From an uncultured Alphaproteobacteria bacterium (lineage in GTDB: Bacteria; Pseudomonadota; Alphaproteobacteria; RF32; CAG-239), in assembly GCA_944393695.1 (NCBI GenBank), contig CALYAY010000003.1, forward strand, positions 62,001-126,000: 64,000 nt of DNA, written 5' to 3'. The position numbers and the translations under genes were made by a program. The notes below the pieces were generated by a model. The model worked only from the letters and a program-made list of their open reading frames with translations, had not been told where the DNA came from and ran no database searches. Of the stretch, positions 31,838 through 43,040 are shown piece after piece (position 1 is the first letter of the stretch; each line of letters starts with the position of its first letter).

Positions 31838-32674
31838 ATGAAGAAGATATTATTGGCAAGTGCGGGGGTAATGGTGATGAGTGCGGGGACGGTGTATGCC
31901 GCCTGTATTCCGACGCCGAGTTGTTCAAGTTTAGGGTATGAAAGTTCCTCATCCTGCGAAGGCGGGATTAAATGCCCCTTCGGCAATGCCTGGAACTGCA
32001 CTGTTATCAACAAAGTTAACGAAATCACCAACAAAGTGACTGAGCTTGAAAAAGTGATTGAAGAAGGAGGAACTTCTGGAAACAAAGGCGACACTTCAAA
32101 CTGCAAAATAGGTTCGATTTTCTACTCAGACTGGACTTGCTCTTCCGGCAGTCTGTCACCTGGAAAAACCCCAATCGGTGTGGTTGTCTATATAAACGGA
32201 GAAGGCCATGGACAGATTATGGCTTTAGGCAGCATTGGTTATTATAAATGGGGGCCGGATGATGTTGATATCCCGACCTTGACTAATTTTGACAGCGCTG
32301 AAAGTGCGAGTTACGACTTGAACAGCTGTGCTAATACCCAGAAGATTATGGCGGCAGGTGATAAGAGCACTTATCCGGCTGCCTGGGCTGCTCACGAATA
32401 TAAAACCGAGGGAACAGAGGCCGGAGACTGGTGTCTACCGGCGGCTGGCGTATTTACCTCTTATTATAATAACCAACAGCTGGTTAATATCGGTATGACG
32501 AACGCCGGGGGTGAACAATTAGGAACAGATTCCTATCACTGGTCGTCTTCTGAACTCAATAACTACTACGTATGGCGCTCGAATTTCGGTTACAGCTATG
32601 GGTTGCTCAGCGGTGGCAGCGGCAGCTACACTAAGATTGACAGCTACGAGGTTCGGCCGGTGCTGGAGTTTTAA
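31838..32674 (+). CDS. Secreted protein with DUF1566/lectin-like domain
   Basis: A 278-residue exported protein: signal peptide (about 1-21, ending TVYAA), a short Cys-rich stretch (about 22-50), a short coiled coil (about 50-70, NKVNEITNKVTELEKVIEE), then a domain (about 85-278) homologous to the C-terminus of the 665-residue protein. Shared landmarks are CKIGSIFYSD, GKTPIGVVVY, LNSC.NTQKI, GDWCLPA, NIGMTNAGG, WSSS and VRPVLEF. The C-terminal 35 residues vary most between the two. Function unknown; the fold is probably C-type-lectin-like, which suggests binding. It has a strong AAGGAGAAAGG ribosome site and its own terminator. Confidence 0.8.
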   Translation: MKKILLASAGVMVMSAGTVYAACIPTPSCSSLGYESSSSCEGGIKCPFGNAWNCTVINKVNEITNKVTELEKVIEEGGTSGNKGDTSNCKIGSIFYSDWTCSSGSLSPGKTPIGVVVYINGEGHGQIMALGSIGYYKWGPDDVDIPTLTNFDSAESASYDLNSCANTQKIMAAGDKSTYPAAWAAHEYKTEGTEAGDWCLPAAGVFTSYYNNQQLVNIGMTNAGGEQLGTDSYHWSSSELNNYYVWRSNFGYSYGLLSGGSGSYTKIDSYEVRPVLEF

Positions 32675-32677
32675 GAA

Positions 32678-32708
32678 AAAGCCCGGAAGAATCCGGGCTT
32701 TAATTTTT
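32678..32708 (+). terminator. Rho-independent terminator
   Basis: AGCCCGGA and TCCGGGCT pair around a 4-base loop and are followed by TTAATTTTT. Confidence 0.88.
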
Positions 32709-32717
32709 GCGGCTTTA

Positions 32718-33362
32718 TCAGCCATGAGCACAGGAAAGATTACATCTGAAAAGACAATAGACCTTTTGAAGCAAGCTCAGCTTGTGGTGTTGCAGGTACA
32801 AAGCTTTTTCATCTTCATAATCATCCTGGTACAACAGGGGCAGATTTTCCAACGCCAGTTCTTTGTTTACAAGGTAGTTCCAGACAAAATGATTGTCCTT
32901 CAAGGATTTTTTTGCCTTGAGCAAATCGGCTTCTTCGGTCCGGGTAAGGTGGTAACCATAGCCTTCAACCAACGTCAATATGTCATCCCGGTGGTTCAGT
33001 TCCGGCTGATTAATCACCCGGGTCATGAAATACCCGAAATTTCCCGGGAAAACGTTAAAACGTTTTGCCACCTCATGAAATTTGACACGGAGATAGCTGC
33101 CAATTACATCTAAATCCTTCGTCAGGAGCAAATCAATCATCTGATCATTCCAAAGATTGTAATTGAAAAGCAGATAGATTTTGATGCCGACGTCTTTTCC
33201 TTCCAGAAGATACGGCGCATACAGCCGGCGTTCTTCCGGTGAAAGAATCTTAAACATCCGGCTGCAGGAAACGACTATTCCCCGGGCGACGGAAATTTTT
33301 TCTTCATCCAGATGCGGAACTTCAGCTTTTGAAAAATTGCCGCTCATAACCTGAGTACACAT
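32718..33362 (-). CDS. Hypothetical protein (214 aa)
   Basis: I do not recognise a family. The protein is soluble, without signal or membrane segment, and rich in Leu, Tyr and Lys, with a likely all-helical fold. The ending LFRCNLSCAHG has two cysteines near the C-terminus. An alternative start at the Met six codons in is possible. It is convergent with the secreted protein at 31.8 kb and stands between two terminators, so it is a single-gene transcript. Composition is like the neighbours, which supports a real gene. Confidence 0.65.
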   Translation of the reverse strand: MCTQVMSGNFSKAEVPHLDEEKISVARGIVVSCSRMFKILSPEERRLYAPYLLEGKDVGIKIYLLFNYNLWNDQMIDLLLTKDLDVIGSYLRVKFHEVAKRFNVFPGNFGYFMTRVINQPELNHRDDILTLVEGYGYHLTRTEEADLLKAKKSLKDNHFVWNYLVNKELALENLPLLYQDDYEDEKALYLQHHKLSLLQKVYCLFRCNLSCAHG

Positions 33363-33389
33363 AATTATAAAGTTTTTTAAATTAATAAT

Positions 33390-33423
33390 AAGAAAACGGT
33401 GTTGAGTTTATCCCAACACCGTT
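33390..33423 (-). terminator. Rho-independent terminator after the clpB transcript
   Basis: On the minus strand AACGGTGTTG and CAACACCGTT form a perfect 10-bp stem, followed by a T-rich run. It lies 30 bp beyond the small gene that follows clpB. Confidence 0.85.
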
Positions 33424-33452
33424 AAATGTCAATCAATGATTTTGCAGAACGC

Positions 33453-33886
33453 TTAATTTGAAAAGCGGCTGGCAAAATCAAATTTGTTTTCACCGTTGAT
33501 GGTGGTGATTTTTTCATTATTCAAAATGGCCGGAAGCTCCTGAGTGCGAAAAACACTGCGTTTGTCTGCCCCTTTGACAAAGGCGATGACATCGCCGCTG
33601 GCCGAATCGATGAAGCGTTTGGAAGCAATTGACCAGATGTCGGCAATTTCATCCGAACTCAGGCCGCAGTCGCCGCTCATCAGCCCCATTTCAACCAGTT
33701 TGGCTCCGCAATCGGTGTGCTCTATCATGACACGCTCGGGATGTTGTTTGACGTAAGAAAAAGCATTGTCGCGGTTTTCTTTGGTGGGCAAATAGCTTAC
33801 ACTGTAAACCACGATGCTGTCTTTGGGCGTCGAAACATCATAATCCTGAGCAACACGAAAAGCCTTTTTGAATAATTCTGATTCCA

Positions 33887-33887
<1 letters not shown>
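33453..33887 (-). CDS. Hypothetical protein cotranscribed with clpB
   Basis: A 144-residue soluble protein of no family I know. It contains SVSYLPTKENRDNAFSYVKQ and HTDCGAKLVEMGLMSGDCGL with two cysteines, and a GDVIAFVKGAD strand near residue 100. The fold looks alpha/beta. Its ATG overlaps the clpB stop by one base (TAATG), and the terminator follows it, so it is made together with ClpB. A stress-related role is only an inference from that context. Confidence 0.7.
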
Positions 33888-36481
<2,594 letters not shown>

Positions 36482-36518
36482 TCCAACCACCTTCTTTGTA
36501 AAATCATTAACTTCTATT

Positions 36519-36548
36519 AATATAATAATTGCAGAAGGGGGAAATCAA
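36519..36548 (-). promoter_or_regulatory. Candidate promoter of clpB
   Basis: On the minus strand TTGATT (36543-36548), 18 bp, then TATATT (36519-36524). I see no clear heat-shock sigma-32 element, though the spacer contains CCCCCTT. Confidence 0.4.
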
Positions 36549-36555
36549 TATTTTC

Positions 36556-37734
36556 TTATTTTTTTTGTTCTGTTTTCTCTGCCGGAGCCGGAACAAGGTG
36601 AATCAAAGTCAGCTCGGAAGGTGCAAACAAACGCATGGACGGCCCCCAATAGCCGTAACCGTTGGAAACATAAAGCTTCATGCCGCGGACGTCATATTCT
36701 CCGGATAAAAATTTATTTACCTTTTTTACCAACAGATGAAACGGAAATATCTGACCGCCATGGGTATGACCCGACAATATCAAATCAACCGCCCGATTAT
36801 ACAAACCGGCAGCGTAATCCGGTGAATGAGAGAGCAAAAGTTTGTACTGGCCGTCTTTGCTGCCGGACATGGCGTCATACAAATTCGGGCGAAGCGTGTA
36901 AGGGCCGATGGCCGTTGTCCGGCTGTCAGGCACACCAGCAATATAAAGGTTAAACCCGGGAAGATATTCGCCGTAATTGTACAATACCTTATAACCGATG
37001 TTTTTGAACACATTTAACCAGCTATTGATTCCTGAATAAAATTCATGATTACCCAAAGCAAGATAAGTGCCGTATGTTCCCCGAAGCTTGGACAAGGCCT
37101 CAATTTGCGGCGCCATGGCCGAAGCCCGGTCATCAACCAGATCCCCGGCAATGACCACGACATCGGGACGCAGGCCTTTGACTCTTGCCACCAGACGATT
37201 GATGCGGGACAAAGGCGTGGTGCGATTGACATGAAAATCATTAATCAGAACAATATCCGCCGGTGCGGAAATTTTGTCACTGGCATAAGTGAGCTCAACC
37301 AGGCGGGGAGTTTTGTTGCCTTCATACAGAGCCCAGCCGGATAACCCCAAAGCCAGCGCCACCACTGCCAGATTGGCGCGGTCGAGAACATAAACATTCA
37401 TCGGATCCAGCAGAGGCGAGGCATTACCCATCCAGCGGGCGATGCGATAAGCGGCGAACCAGATGAAATCACGCAAAAGCAACAGACAGAGTAAAATAAA
37501 AACAAAGCCGAAGAGAGCATATAAGACATCAGAAAAGACGGCAAACGCTCCGGGCGTGAGCCATTGTCCGCGACGGGCCGCCCCGACCAGCGCCGGTGCA
37601 CACCATCCGGCAATGACGACTCCGGCAATCAATATTTTCCAGATTAAGCGGAAACTGCTGTAAGCGGCTAAAACCCTGACAGTGATTAAAGAACCGGCCA
37701 TAGCAACAACCAAAAACATAAATAAAAAGTACAT
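36556..37734 (-). CDS. Membrane-bound metallophosphoesterase (YkoQ/YaeI-like)
   Basis: A 392-residue protein. Four to five membrane segments fill the N-terminal part (about 1-145). A calcineurin-like phosphoesterase domain follows (about 155-380). It has NDFHVN in place of the usual SDxH, GDLVD (about 205), GNHEFY, LLLSHSPD and SGHTHGGQ. All metal-binding positions look filled. The domain should face the periplasm or cytoplasm depending on the count of segments. Relatives act on lipids such as UDP-diacylglucosamine or are uncharacterised; the substrate here is unknown. It sits between DUF4167 and clpB. Confidence 0.88.
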   Translation of the reverse strand: MYFLFMFLVVAMAGSLITVRVLAAYSSFRLIWKILIAGVVIAGWCAPALVGAARRGQWLTPGAFAVFSDVLYALFGFVFILLCLLLLRDFIWFAAYRIARWMGNASPLLDPMNVYVLDRANLAVVALALGLSGWALYEGNKTPRLVELTYASDKISAPADIVLINDFHVNRTTPLSRINRLVARVKGLRPDVVVIAGDLVDDRASAMAPQIEALSKLRGTYGTYLALGNHEFYSGINSWLNVFKNIGYKVLYNYGEYLPGFNLYIAGVPDSRTTAIGPYTLRPNLYDAMSGSKDGQYKLLLSHSPDYAAGLYNRAVDLILSGHTHGGQIFPFHLLVKKVNKFLSGEYDVRGMKLYVSNGYGYWGPSMRLFAPSELTLIHLVPAPAEKTEQKK

Positions 37735-37766
37735 ATTCTTTAATCCCTGATTTTTAATGTAAACTT

Positions 37767-38318
37767 TTATACTTCTGCGGCAGGTGCCGGTTCTGATACA
37801 GCGGCTGCGGCGACAGTCGTCCGGCGGCGATATACCCGTTTTTTGGGTGCGGCGGCCGGTTGAGAATCGGAGGCATCGGCATTTTCCTTAACCTCGATAA
37901 CCGTGAATTCTTTCTTTTCAACAGGAGCTTCAGCAATTATTTCGGCCGGAGAAACCGGTGCATCATGCAAAATATCATGATTGTCATTGTCCGGGGAGGA
38001 AGCCTCCTGAATTCCGGCAGGAAGAGGAATTTCCGAAGTCTGGGCATCACGGACGGGAGTTCCGCGCTGCTGCATTTTCTTTTCGTTAATGTCGGTGACA
38101 ATTTTGCGATAATGTTCGGCATACTGGCGGTAAACTTCGGCCGTCACATAATCATTATTGCTGAAAGCGTCTTTGGCCAGCTCATTGTAACGCTTAATCA
38201 AATCAAGCGCCGTGCCGTTAAACTTTCCGGCCGGACTGGTGCTGTCAAATTTGTAATTCAGAGAATAAATCTGGTTGTTATAATTGTTGTTACGATATCT
38301 GTTATTTATTTTTTTCAT
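37767..38318 (-). CDS. DUF4167 domain protein
   Basis: A 183-residue protein from the ATG at 38318. The open frame extends 14 codons further, but the family starts with a basic, Asn/Arg-rich N-terminus (MKKINNRYRNNNYNN) as here. The DUF4167 domain (about 1-80) has YKFDSTSPAGKFNGTALDLIKRY and AEVYRQYAEHYRKI. The rest is an acidic, Ala/Pro-rich tail ending with a short RRRTT patch. The family is nearly confined to Alphaproteobacteria and has no firm function; the basic N-terminus suggests RNA or DNA contact. Confidence 0.9.
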   Translation of the reverse strand: MKKINNRYRNNNYNNQIYSLNYKFDSTSPAGKFNGTALDLIKRYNELAKDAFSNNDYVTAEVYRQYAEHYRKIVTDINEKKMQQRGTPVRDAQTSEIPLPAGIQEASSPDNDNHDILHDAPVSPAEIIAEAPVEKKEFTVIEVKENADASDSQPAAAPKKRVYRRRTTVAAAAVSEPAPAAEV

Positions 38319-38463
38319 ATTTATACCACAATGCAGATAAAAACTTCTACAAGAAATCAATTAATCAATCATTTTGTTTTGGAAAATTATTCAAGTGCAA
38401 AACCATAATGTAAAACAAAGCACTTACGGAGGTTATAATACATAGAATAATTTTAATTGCAAA

Positions 38464-39285
38464 TTATTTTTTTAAAATTATGCAACGTTCAATTCCCGAA
38501 AGGTCGGAAAGGATGCTGACGGGGGTCAGACCGGCAGCGGCAAAAATGCCGGAAATCAGATGTGCCTGCCCCTGCCCGCCTTCCAGCAGAATAAACCCGC
38601 CATCGTTCAGCAGCGGCGGTGTAATTTCGGCCAGTCGCCGGTAATGAACCAAGCCGTCAGGCCCACCATCAAGGGCGAGCAAAGGATCATGGCAGCGCAC
38701 TTCCGCGTCAAGCCCGGCAATGTCGTTTGTCGGAATATAGGGCGGATTGGAAAGAATAATATCAAAACGGCGGCCGAGAATGTCCGGCAGATGATCATCA
38801 AACCATCCGAGATGCAGCAGGCTTGCACGGGCAGATACACCCAAGGCCCGGGCATTACGGGAGGCAACAGCCAGCGCCTTTTCCGAAATATCCGTTCCCC
38901 AGCCGGAAAGCTTGGGAAAATCAGCCAGAAGCGACAACAGGATACATCCCGAACCAACGCCGAATTCCAGCGCCGAAGAAAAGCCGTGTTCAAAAATCAG
39001 GCGGGCGGCAGCTTCTACCAGAATTTCCGTATCGGGCCGCGGGGACAAAACATCTTCGTTTACTTCAAAACTGTATTTGTAAAAATCACGCTTTCCCAAA
39101 AGCTTATCCAGCGGCCAGCCGTTGAGCCGGCGCGTTAGCATTTCATCAAGTTTTATCCTTTCTTCCGGCGAGAGCGGTTTTTCCGGGGATTTTATCACGG
39201 TTTCCTGCAAACGCCGGGCTTCCAGACGCGGCGAATCGACACGGCCGGACAAACGATGCAAAATATAATTAAAGGTATCGTCCAT
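38464..39285 (-). CDS. prmC: Release-factor glutamine methyltransferase PrmC
   Basis: Methylates the Gln of the GGQ motif in release factors RF1 and RF2, using SAM. It has 273 residues. An N-terminal helical domain is followed by a Rossmann methyltransferase with VLSPRPDTEILVE, the SAM loop ALEFGVGSGCILLSLL, and the substrate motif NPPYIP (about 174-179). In Alphaproteobacteria prmC usually follows prfA. Here it is 2 bp after the second degenerate EAL gene, and prfA is not in the window. That local change in gene order is noted in the findings. Confidence 0.95.
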   Translation of the reverse strand: MDDTFNYILHRLSGRVDSPRLEARRLQETVIKSPEKPLSPEERIKLDEMLTRRLNGWPLDKLLGKRDFYKYSFEVNEDVLSPRPDTEILVEAAARLIFEHGFSSALEFGVGSGCILLSLLADFPKLSGWGTDISEKALAVASRNARALGVSARASLLHLGWFDDHLPDILGRRFDIILSNPPYIPTNDIAGLDAEVRCHDPLLALDGGPDGLVHYRRLAEITPPLLNDGGFILLEGGQGQAHLISGIFAAAGLTPVSILSDLSGIERCIILKK

Positions 39286-39287
39286 TT

Positions 39288-40598
39288 TTACCTGATGCTG
39301 AACAACGTTTTTTTAGGCTGATTGGCCAGCAATCGCTGAATGTAGCGTCCCTGATAAAGGTTAATTCCCAGCGAATTGCCCACGTCAACGGCTTTGGGAT
39401 CATCAACGCGGCAGAGGATCATCTTGGCCCGTTCCGCACGGTTGACATAATCCATAAAATGTTTGTCCTCGTTGACCACATCAATAAAACTCGGGTGCCA
39501 GATGATTTTGATTAAATCGGCCCCGAGACTGCTGCGGTTGATATATTGCAGCTTGTCAACCGTAATGCCGTCAATACAGATTTTATAACCGCGGTACTGG
39601 GCAAAGGTTTTAGCCAACAGAAAGGCTTTGATGTCGCTGAAAATATCCACCAGCTGGACTTCCAGGACAATGCTGGAACGCATGGTCGTATTGATATTGT
39701 TGTCAAACTCAAGAAATTCGTCAGACAGGATGGTCGAAACATTCAGGTTTAAGCTGAAATTGCTGGTCAGGGCTCCGTCATCATGACGGCTGACATGAAC
39801 CAGTACCCGCTTGTCAAGCGTTCCGGCCAGCGCAAGAAACAGCCAGGGATTGGCCGTCAGATCGACATCAGGCAGAAGCATATCACGCAAATCGGCAATA
39901 GAAACAAATACTTCGTCAAACAAAACCTGCGGCGATGACTTGCCGATAACGGCGCAAACCGACTGCCGGCGGATGAGGCTGGAAAAATCGGTCATGGCCA
40001 AAACTTTTTGCACTTTTCCGAGCATGCCCGGGGTCAACTCGCGACGCAGCTTGCGCACGCCGGGATTAAAATATTTCCATTCGCCTTTTGAGCGGGAAGT
40101 CGTCTCTTTGTTGTTTACTTCGGTTTGAAGCGCCGCGTTTTTCATGGCTTCTTTAATGACAAGCTGTAACTCTTCCTGCTCGGTTTTAAGTTCGTAATAA
40201 CGGATAAAACCGGCCTGTTCCAGATCGATGACGTCTTTTAACAGAGGATCATCATGAAACATATAGCGCACTTTTATCAGACAGGCCAAAATTTCTTCTT
40301 CGGCCCGGATGTTGTAAAAAATAATAATGTCATCATTGGGCAGACCGAAAATTTCACCCCCGAATTTACGCGTCACATTTTCAAACATCTCAATCAGAAC
40401 CTGACGTGAGGTGGAGCGCAGGCTGTTTTCATTGAGCTTGTGCATGTAGATGTAAACCGCTTTGTATTGTCCCTGCTCGTTTTTTATTTTGGACAGATAT
40501 TCATTAATCTGAATATCTTTCTTGACTTCTTTTTTTACTTTGGCGGGGGCGGCATTTTTTTTCTCGGCAGCCGCACGATTGCGGGAAAATAAAAACAT
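39288..40598 (-). CDS. Degenerate EAL-domain protein, second of a tandem pair
   Basis: A 436-residue cytoplasmic protein. The N-terminus (about 1-35) is Ala/Lys rich. A first domain (about 40-130) has IFGLPNDDIIIFYN, the position of a GGDEF or related fold. A second domain (about 190-430) follows the EAL pattern: FSLNLNVSTILSDEF, a VLEVQLVDIFSD strand, DLIKIIWHPSF where active enzymes have a DxxKID motif, and NSLGINLYQGRYI where active ones have QGYxF. Catalytic acidic residues are missing, so cyclic-di-GMP hydrolysis is unlikely. It shares its layout with the next gene (40598-41884) and overlaps it by one base, so the two are coupled. Confidence 0.7.
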   Translation of the reverse strand: MFLFSRNRAAAEKKNAAPAKVKKEVKKDIQINEYLSKIKNEQGQYKAVYIYMHKLNENSLRSTSRQVLIEMFENVTRKFGGEIFGLPNDDIIIFYNIRAEEEILACLIKVRYMFHDDPLLKDVIDLEQAGFIRYYELKTEQEELQLVIKEAMKNAALQTEVNNKETTSRSKGEWKYFNPGVRKLRRELTPGMLGKVQKVLAMTDFSSLIRRQSVCAVIGKSSPQVLFDEVFVSIADLRDMLLPDVDLTANPWLFLALAGTLDKRVLVHVSRHDDGALTSNFSLNLNVSTILSDEFLEFDNNINTTMRSSIVLEVQLVDIFSDIKAFLLAKTFAQYRGYKICIDGITVDKLQYINRSSLGADLIKIIWHPSFIDVVNEDKHFMDYVNRAERAKMILCRVDDPKAVDVGNSLGINLYQGRYIQRLLANQPKKTLFSIR

Positions 40599-41884
40599 CA
40601 GTTTTCTCCCAGGATTTTTTCAAGACATTCTTTGGAGGTACATTCATCACGATACTGTCCCATCAGCAGACGGCGGCGTTTTAAGCATTCCTGAACCGTA
40701 CAACGGCTGTTATCGGGACAGGATTTATGAATCAATGCTGCTTCGATTTCATCCATATAGGGCCCCTGAAAAGAATTTATCCCGTAAGAAAGGCCCCACT
40801 TGAGCGCGTCGCCGTTGTCGCATTTGGCCAGGATAACGTTTTCGGCACCGAGAAGCCCGATGGTTTCTTTAAGGGCGGCATTATCCGTGTCGTATTCCAG
40901 CAAAGGTTCCCAAAAGATTTTTATCATATCAGGCGCCAGATGTCTGATATTCAGCATGCCGACGGAAGACGGATTGAGAGAATCAATCAAAAGACTGTGC
41001 CCGCCCTTATGCAAAATATCCAGAGCCTCATGATAAAGTTTCAGGTTGTTTAAAATATCCATAACCTGCACTTCGACAATAATCTTCTGCCCGGGACGGA
41101 TGTTGTTCTTGGCAAAATTAACAAACTCCCGCGAAAAAATGGAAGACAGATTCAAATTCAGACTGATGTGTTTTGGCCAGGTTTTCAGCTCGGCAGCAGA
41201 GAAAGCCGCCAGTGTTTTTTTATCAAGAACCTGTGACATATATTGAAACAGCCAGCGGTCGGCCACAAGATCGATATTATCGGCAAAATAACGGCTCAAA
41301 TCTTTTACCGCCACGAAAAATTCCTGCATGGCCACGGCAAAACTTTTATCGGGCATGATGCGCAGCACACTCTGACGTTTGACGATTTCGGAAATGGCAA
41401 TATCGTCCAACCCGGCAATGATATTTTCGACTTCGGAAGCCTGTACCGGGCGCTTGGACGGCCGGGCCGGTTCCGGCCGGAACTGTTGTTCCTGTTCCAT
41501 TTTGGAGATTTTATCATAGAAAACCATAAAATCACGCGGAAATTCATAAACCAAGGCAAAATCGCGGCTGTCATGCACCAAAAGCGGATCGGAAGCCAGT
41601 CCGGTGCGCAGCTTTTTGACGGCTTCATCGACAATATCCTGCGGTGTGTTTTTGCTTAAAATGGCAATATCCCCGTTGGAGAGGACAAACATAACGCCTT
41701 TGGTCGTTCCGACAACGCTGTCAAACAATTTGGCAATAATTTTTACAAACTGGGGATGACGGTTTTTGGGCTTGAGCTTGGAAATATTGACATACAAAAC
41801 CGTATAGCCGAGTGAATTTTTGGCCACGCGGTCAAGGGCATCAAGCAAAATTTTTTCCGACATTATGTTTTTTGATTTTATCAT
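40598..41884 (-). CDS. Degenerate EAL-domain protein with Cys-rich tail, first of a tandem pair
   Basis: A 428-residue paralogue of the protein at 39288. The first domain (about 20-110) has MFVLSNGDIAIL. The EAL-like domain (about 170-385) has HISLNLNLSSIFSREF, IIVEVQVMDIL, LLIDSLNPSSVG where DDFGTGYSS is expected, MIKIFWEPLL, and LSYGINSFQGPYMD. The Glu of EAL, the DD pair and the AEGVE Glu are all lost (AKCDN here), so it should be a binding protein or regulator at most. The C-terminal 45 residues carry five cysteines in CPDNSRCTVQEC and ECTSKEC, perhaps a metal site. It lies 42 bp after the kinase gene. Confidence 0.7.
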   Translation of the reverse strand: MIKSKNIMSEKILLDALDRVAKNSLGYTVLYVNISKLKPKNRHPQFVKIIAKLFDSVVGTTKGVMFVLSNGDIAILSKNTPQDIVDEAVKKLRTGLASDPLLVHDSRDFALVYEFPRDFMVFYDKISKMEQEQQFRPEPARPSKRPVQASEVENIIAGLDDIAISEIVKRQSVLRIMPDKSFAVAMQEFFVAVKDLSRYFADNIDLVADRWLFQYMSQVLDKKTLAAFSAAELKTWPKHISLNLNLSSIFSREFVNFAKNNIRPGQKIIVEVQVMDILNNLKLYHEALDILHKGGHSLLIDSLNPSSVGMLNIRHLAPDMIKIFWEPLLEYDTDNAALKETIGLLGAENVILAKCDNGDALKWGLSYGINSFQGPYMDEIEAALIHKSCPDNSRCTVQECLKRRRLLMGQYRDECTSKECLEKILGEN

Positions 41885-41926
41885 CTGGCTCCCATATTTG
41901 TTTAGCGGGATTATAACATTAAATCG

Positions 41927-42910
41927 CTAATTTTTTGCTAACAAACGCCGCAGGCATTTTTGCATTTCTTCCGGCCGCCAGGGTTTGGCTATAAAACCGG
42001 TTTTGCTGTCGGCAGATAAAATCTTTTTCAGCGCTGCCGGCTGCGGAAAAACGCCGCTCACAAATATAATGTCCAGCTCCGGGGAAAGGCTCCGCAGCCG
42101 TTTATACAACGCCAAACCATTATTTTGCGGCGGCATAATATCCAGCAGCGCCAACCGCAAAGAGCGGTTTTGTTTAAGACAGTCCAGAGCCAGCGCCTCA
42201 TCCGCACAGACAAAGTCCCGCCCGCCGCAACGCGTCACCACCTCTTTCAGCATTTCGGCCGATAAAACATCATCATCAAAAATCAGAACATCGACCACTT
42301 TATCGGACGGAAGGGGCAAATAAATATGAAAGCAGCTGCCCTGTCCGGAAGTTTCCACCCGCAGCGTGCCGCCGTTTTTTTTCAACATTTCCCCAACTGA
42401 ATACAATCCCAGGCCGTGTCCCGGTTCTTTTTTGCTGCCGACCCCGGCTTTAAAAATCAGAGGGAGCCGGTCAGGAGCAATTCCACGGCCGGTATCGGCA
42501 ACGCTCAGATGAAAATATTTTCCCGCTGCGACTGGCAGTAAATATTCCGCAGAAAGATTTGGCGGCAGAAAGACTTCGCCGGAGGCAACGGTTATCTGCC
42601 CGCCGGCAGGCATGGCCTCACAGGCGTTTTTTATCAGATTGAGCAAAATGTTATACATATCACCGGCTTCCGGCAGAGACGGACAGACTTTATCTCCGGG
42701 GATGGACAGCTTAATATTTTCGGGCAGGCTCCGGCGCAATCGTGCTTCAAAGTCTTCGGCGGCGAAAAAAGTCAGAAAATTGTTCAAATCATGACGGAGG
42801 ACTGCTTCACGCAAAAGGGCGCGGCGGTATTTCCAATGCCAAAAGCAGGCTATGGCCGCCAGTAAAACGACTATGGACAACAAAGCTATGTTTATCAGAT
42901 TTTCCGGCAT
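41927..42910 (-). CDS. Hybrid kinase/receiver protein with shortened dimerisation domain
   Basis: A 327-residue protein. It has one membrane segment (about 5-23), then an H-box RHDLNNFL with His40. Only about 15 residues later comes FEARLRR..LPENIKL, which normally follows a second DHp helix, so much of that domain is missing. The HATPase domain is complete: NLIKNACEAMP, VADTGRGIAP, GHGLGLYSV. A receiver domain follows (about 208-327) with IFDDD, LLDIMPP (Asp257), FVSG and AKPW (Lys309). No sensor domain is present. It could act as an unusual hybrid kinase, but autophosphorylation at His40 is uncertain. It is probably the first gene of a unit with the two degenerate EAL genes and prmC. Confidence 0.8.
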   Translation of the reverse strand: MPENLINIALLSIVVLLAAIACFWHWKYRRALLREAVLRHDLNNFLTFFAAEDFEARLRRSLPENIKLSIPGDKVCPSLPEAGDMYNILLNLIKNACEAMPAGGQITVASGEVFLPPNLSAEYLLPVAAGKYFHLSVADTGRGIAPDRLPLIFKAGVGSKKEPGHGLGLYSVGEMLKKNGGTLRVETSGQGSCFHIYLPLPSDKVVDVLIFDDDVLSAEMLKEVVTRCGGRDFVCADEALALDCLKQNRSLRLALLDIMPPQNNGLALYKRLRSLSPELDIIFVSGVFPQPAALKKILSADSKTGFIAKPWRPEEMQKCLRRLLAKN

Positions 42911-42976
42911 TTTTCCTCCCTGTTTTCAGATTAACCGCAGGGAAAGAAAAGTCAACCCCAAGCAGGGAAAAACTAA

Positions 42977-43004
42977 TTGATTTTTAAATATCTGCCGTTA
43001 TAAT
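42977..43004 (+). promoter_or_regulatory. Candidate promoter of the hydrogenase-family gene
   Basis: TTGATT (42977-42982), 16 bp, then TATAAT (42999-43004), 36 bp before the ATG. A GAGGAT ribosome site is present. I saw no clear FNR box. Confidence 0.55.
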
Positions 43005-43040
43005 GACGCCAAATTCAAACAATTAAGACGAGGATAAAAT

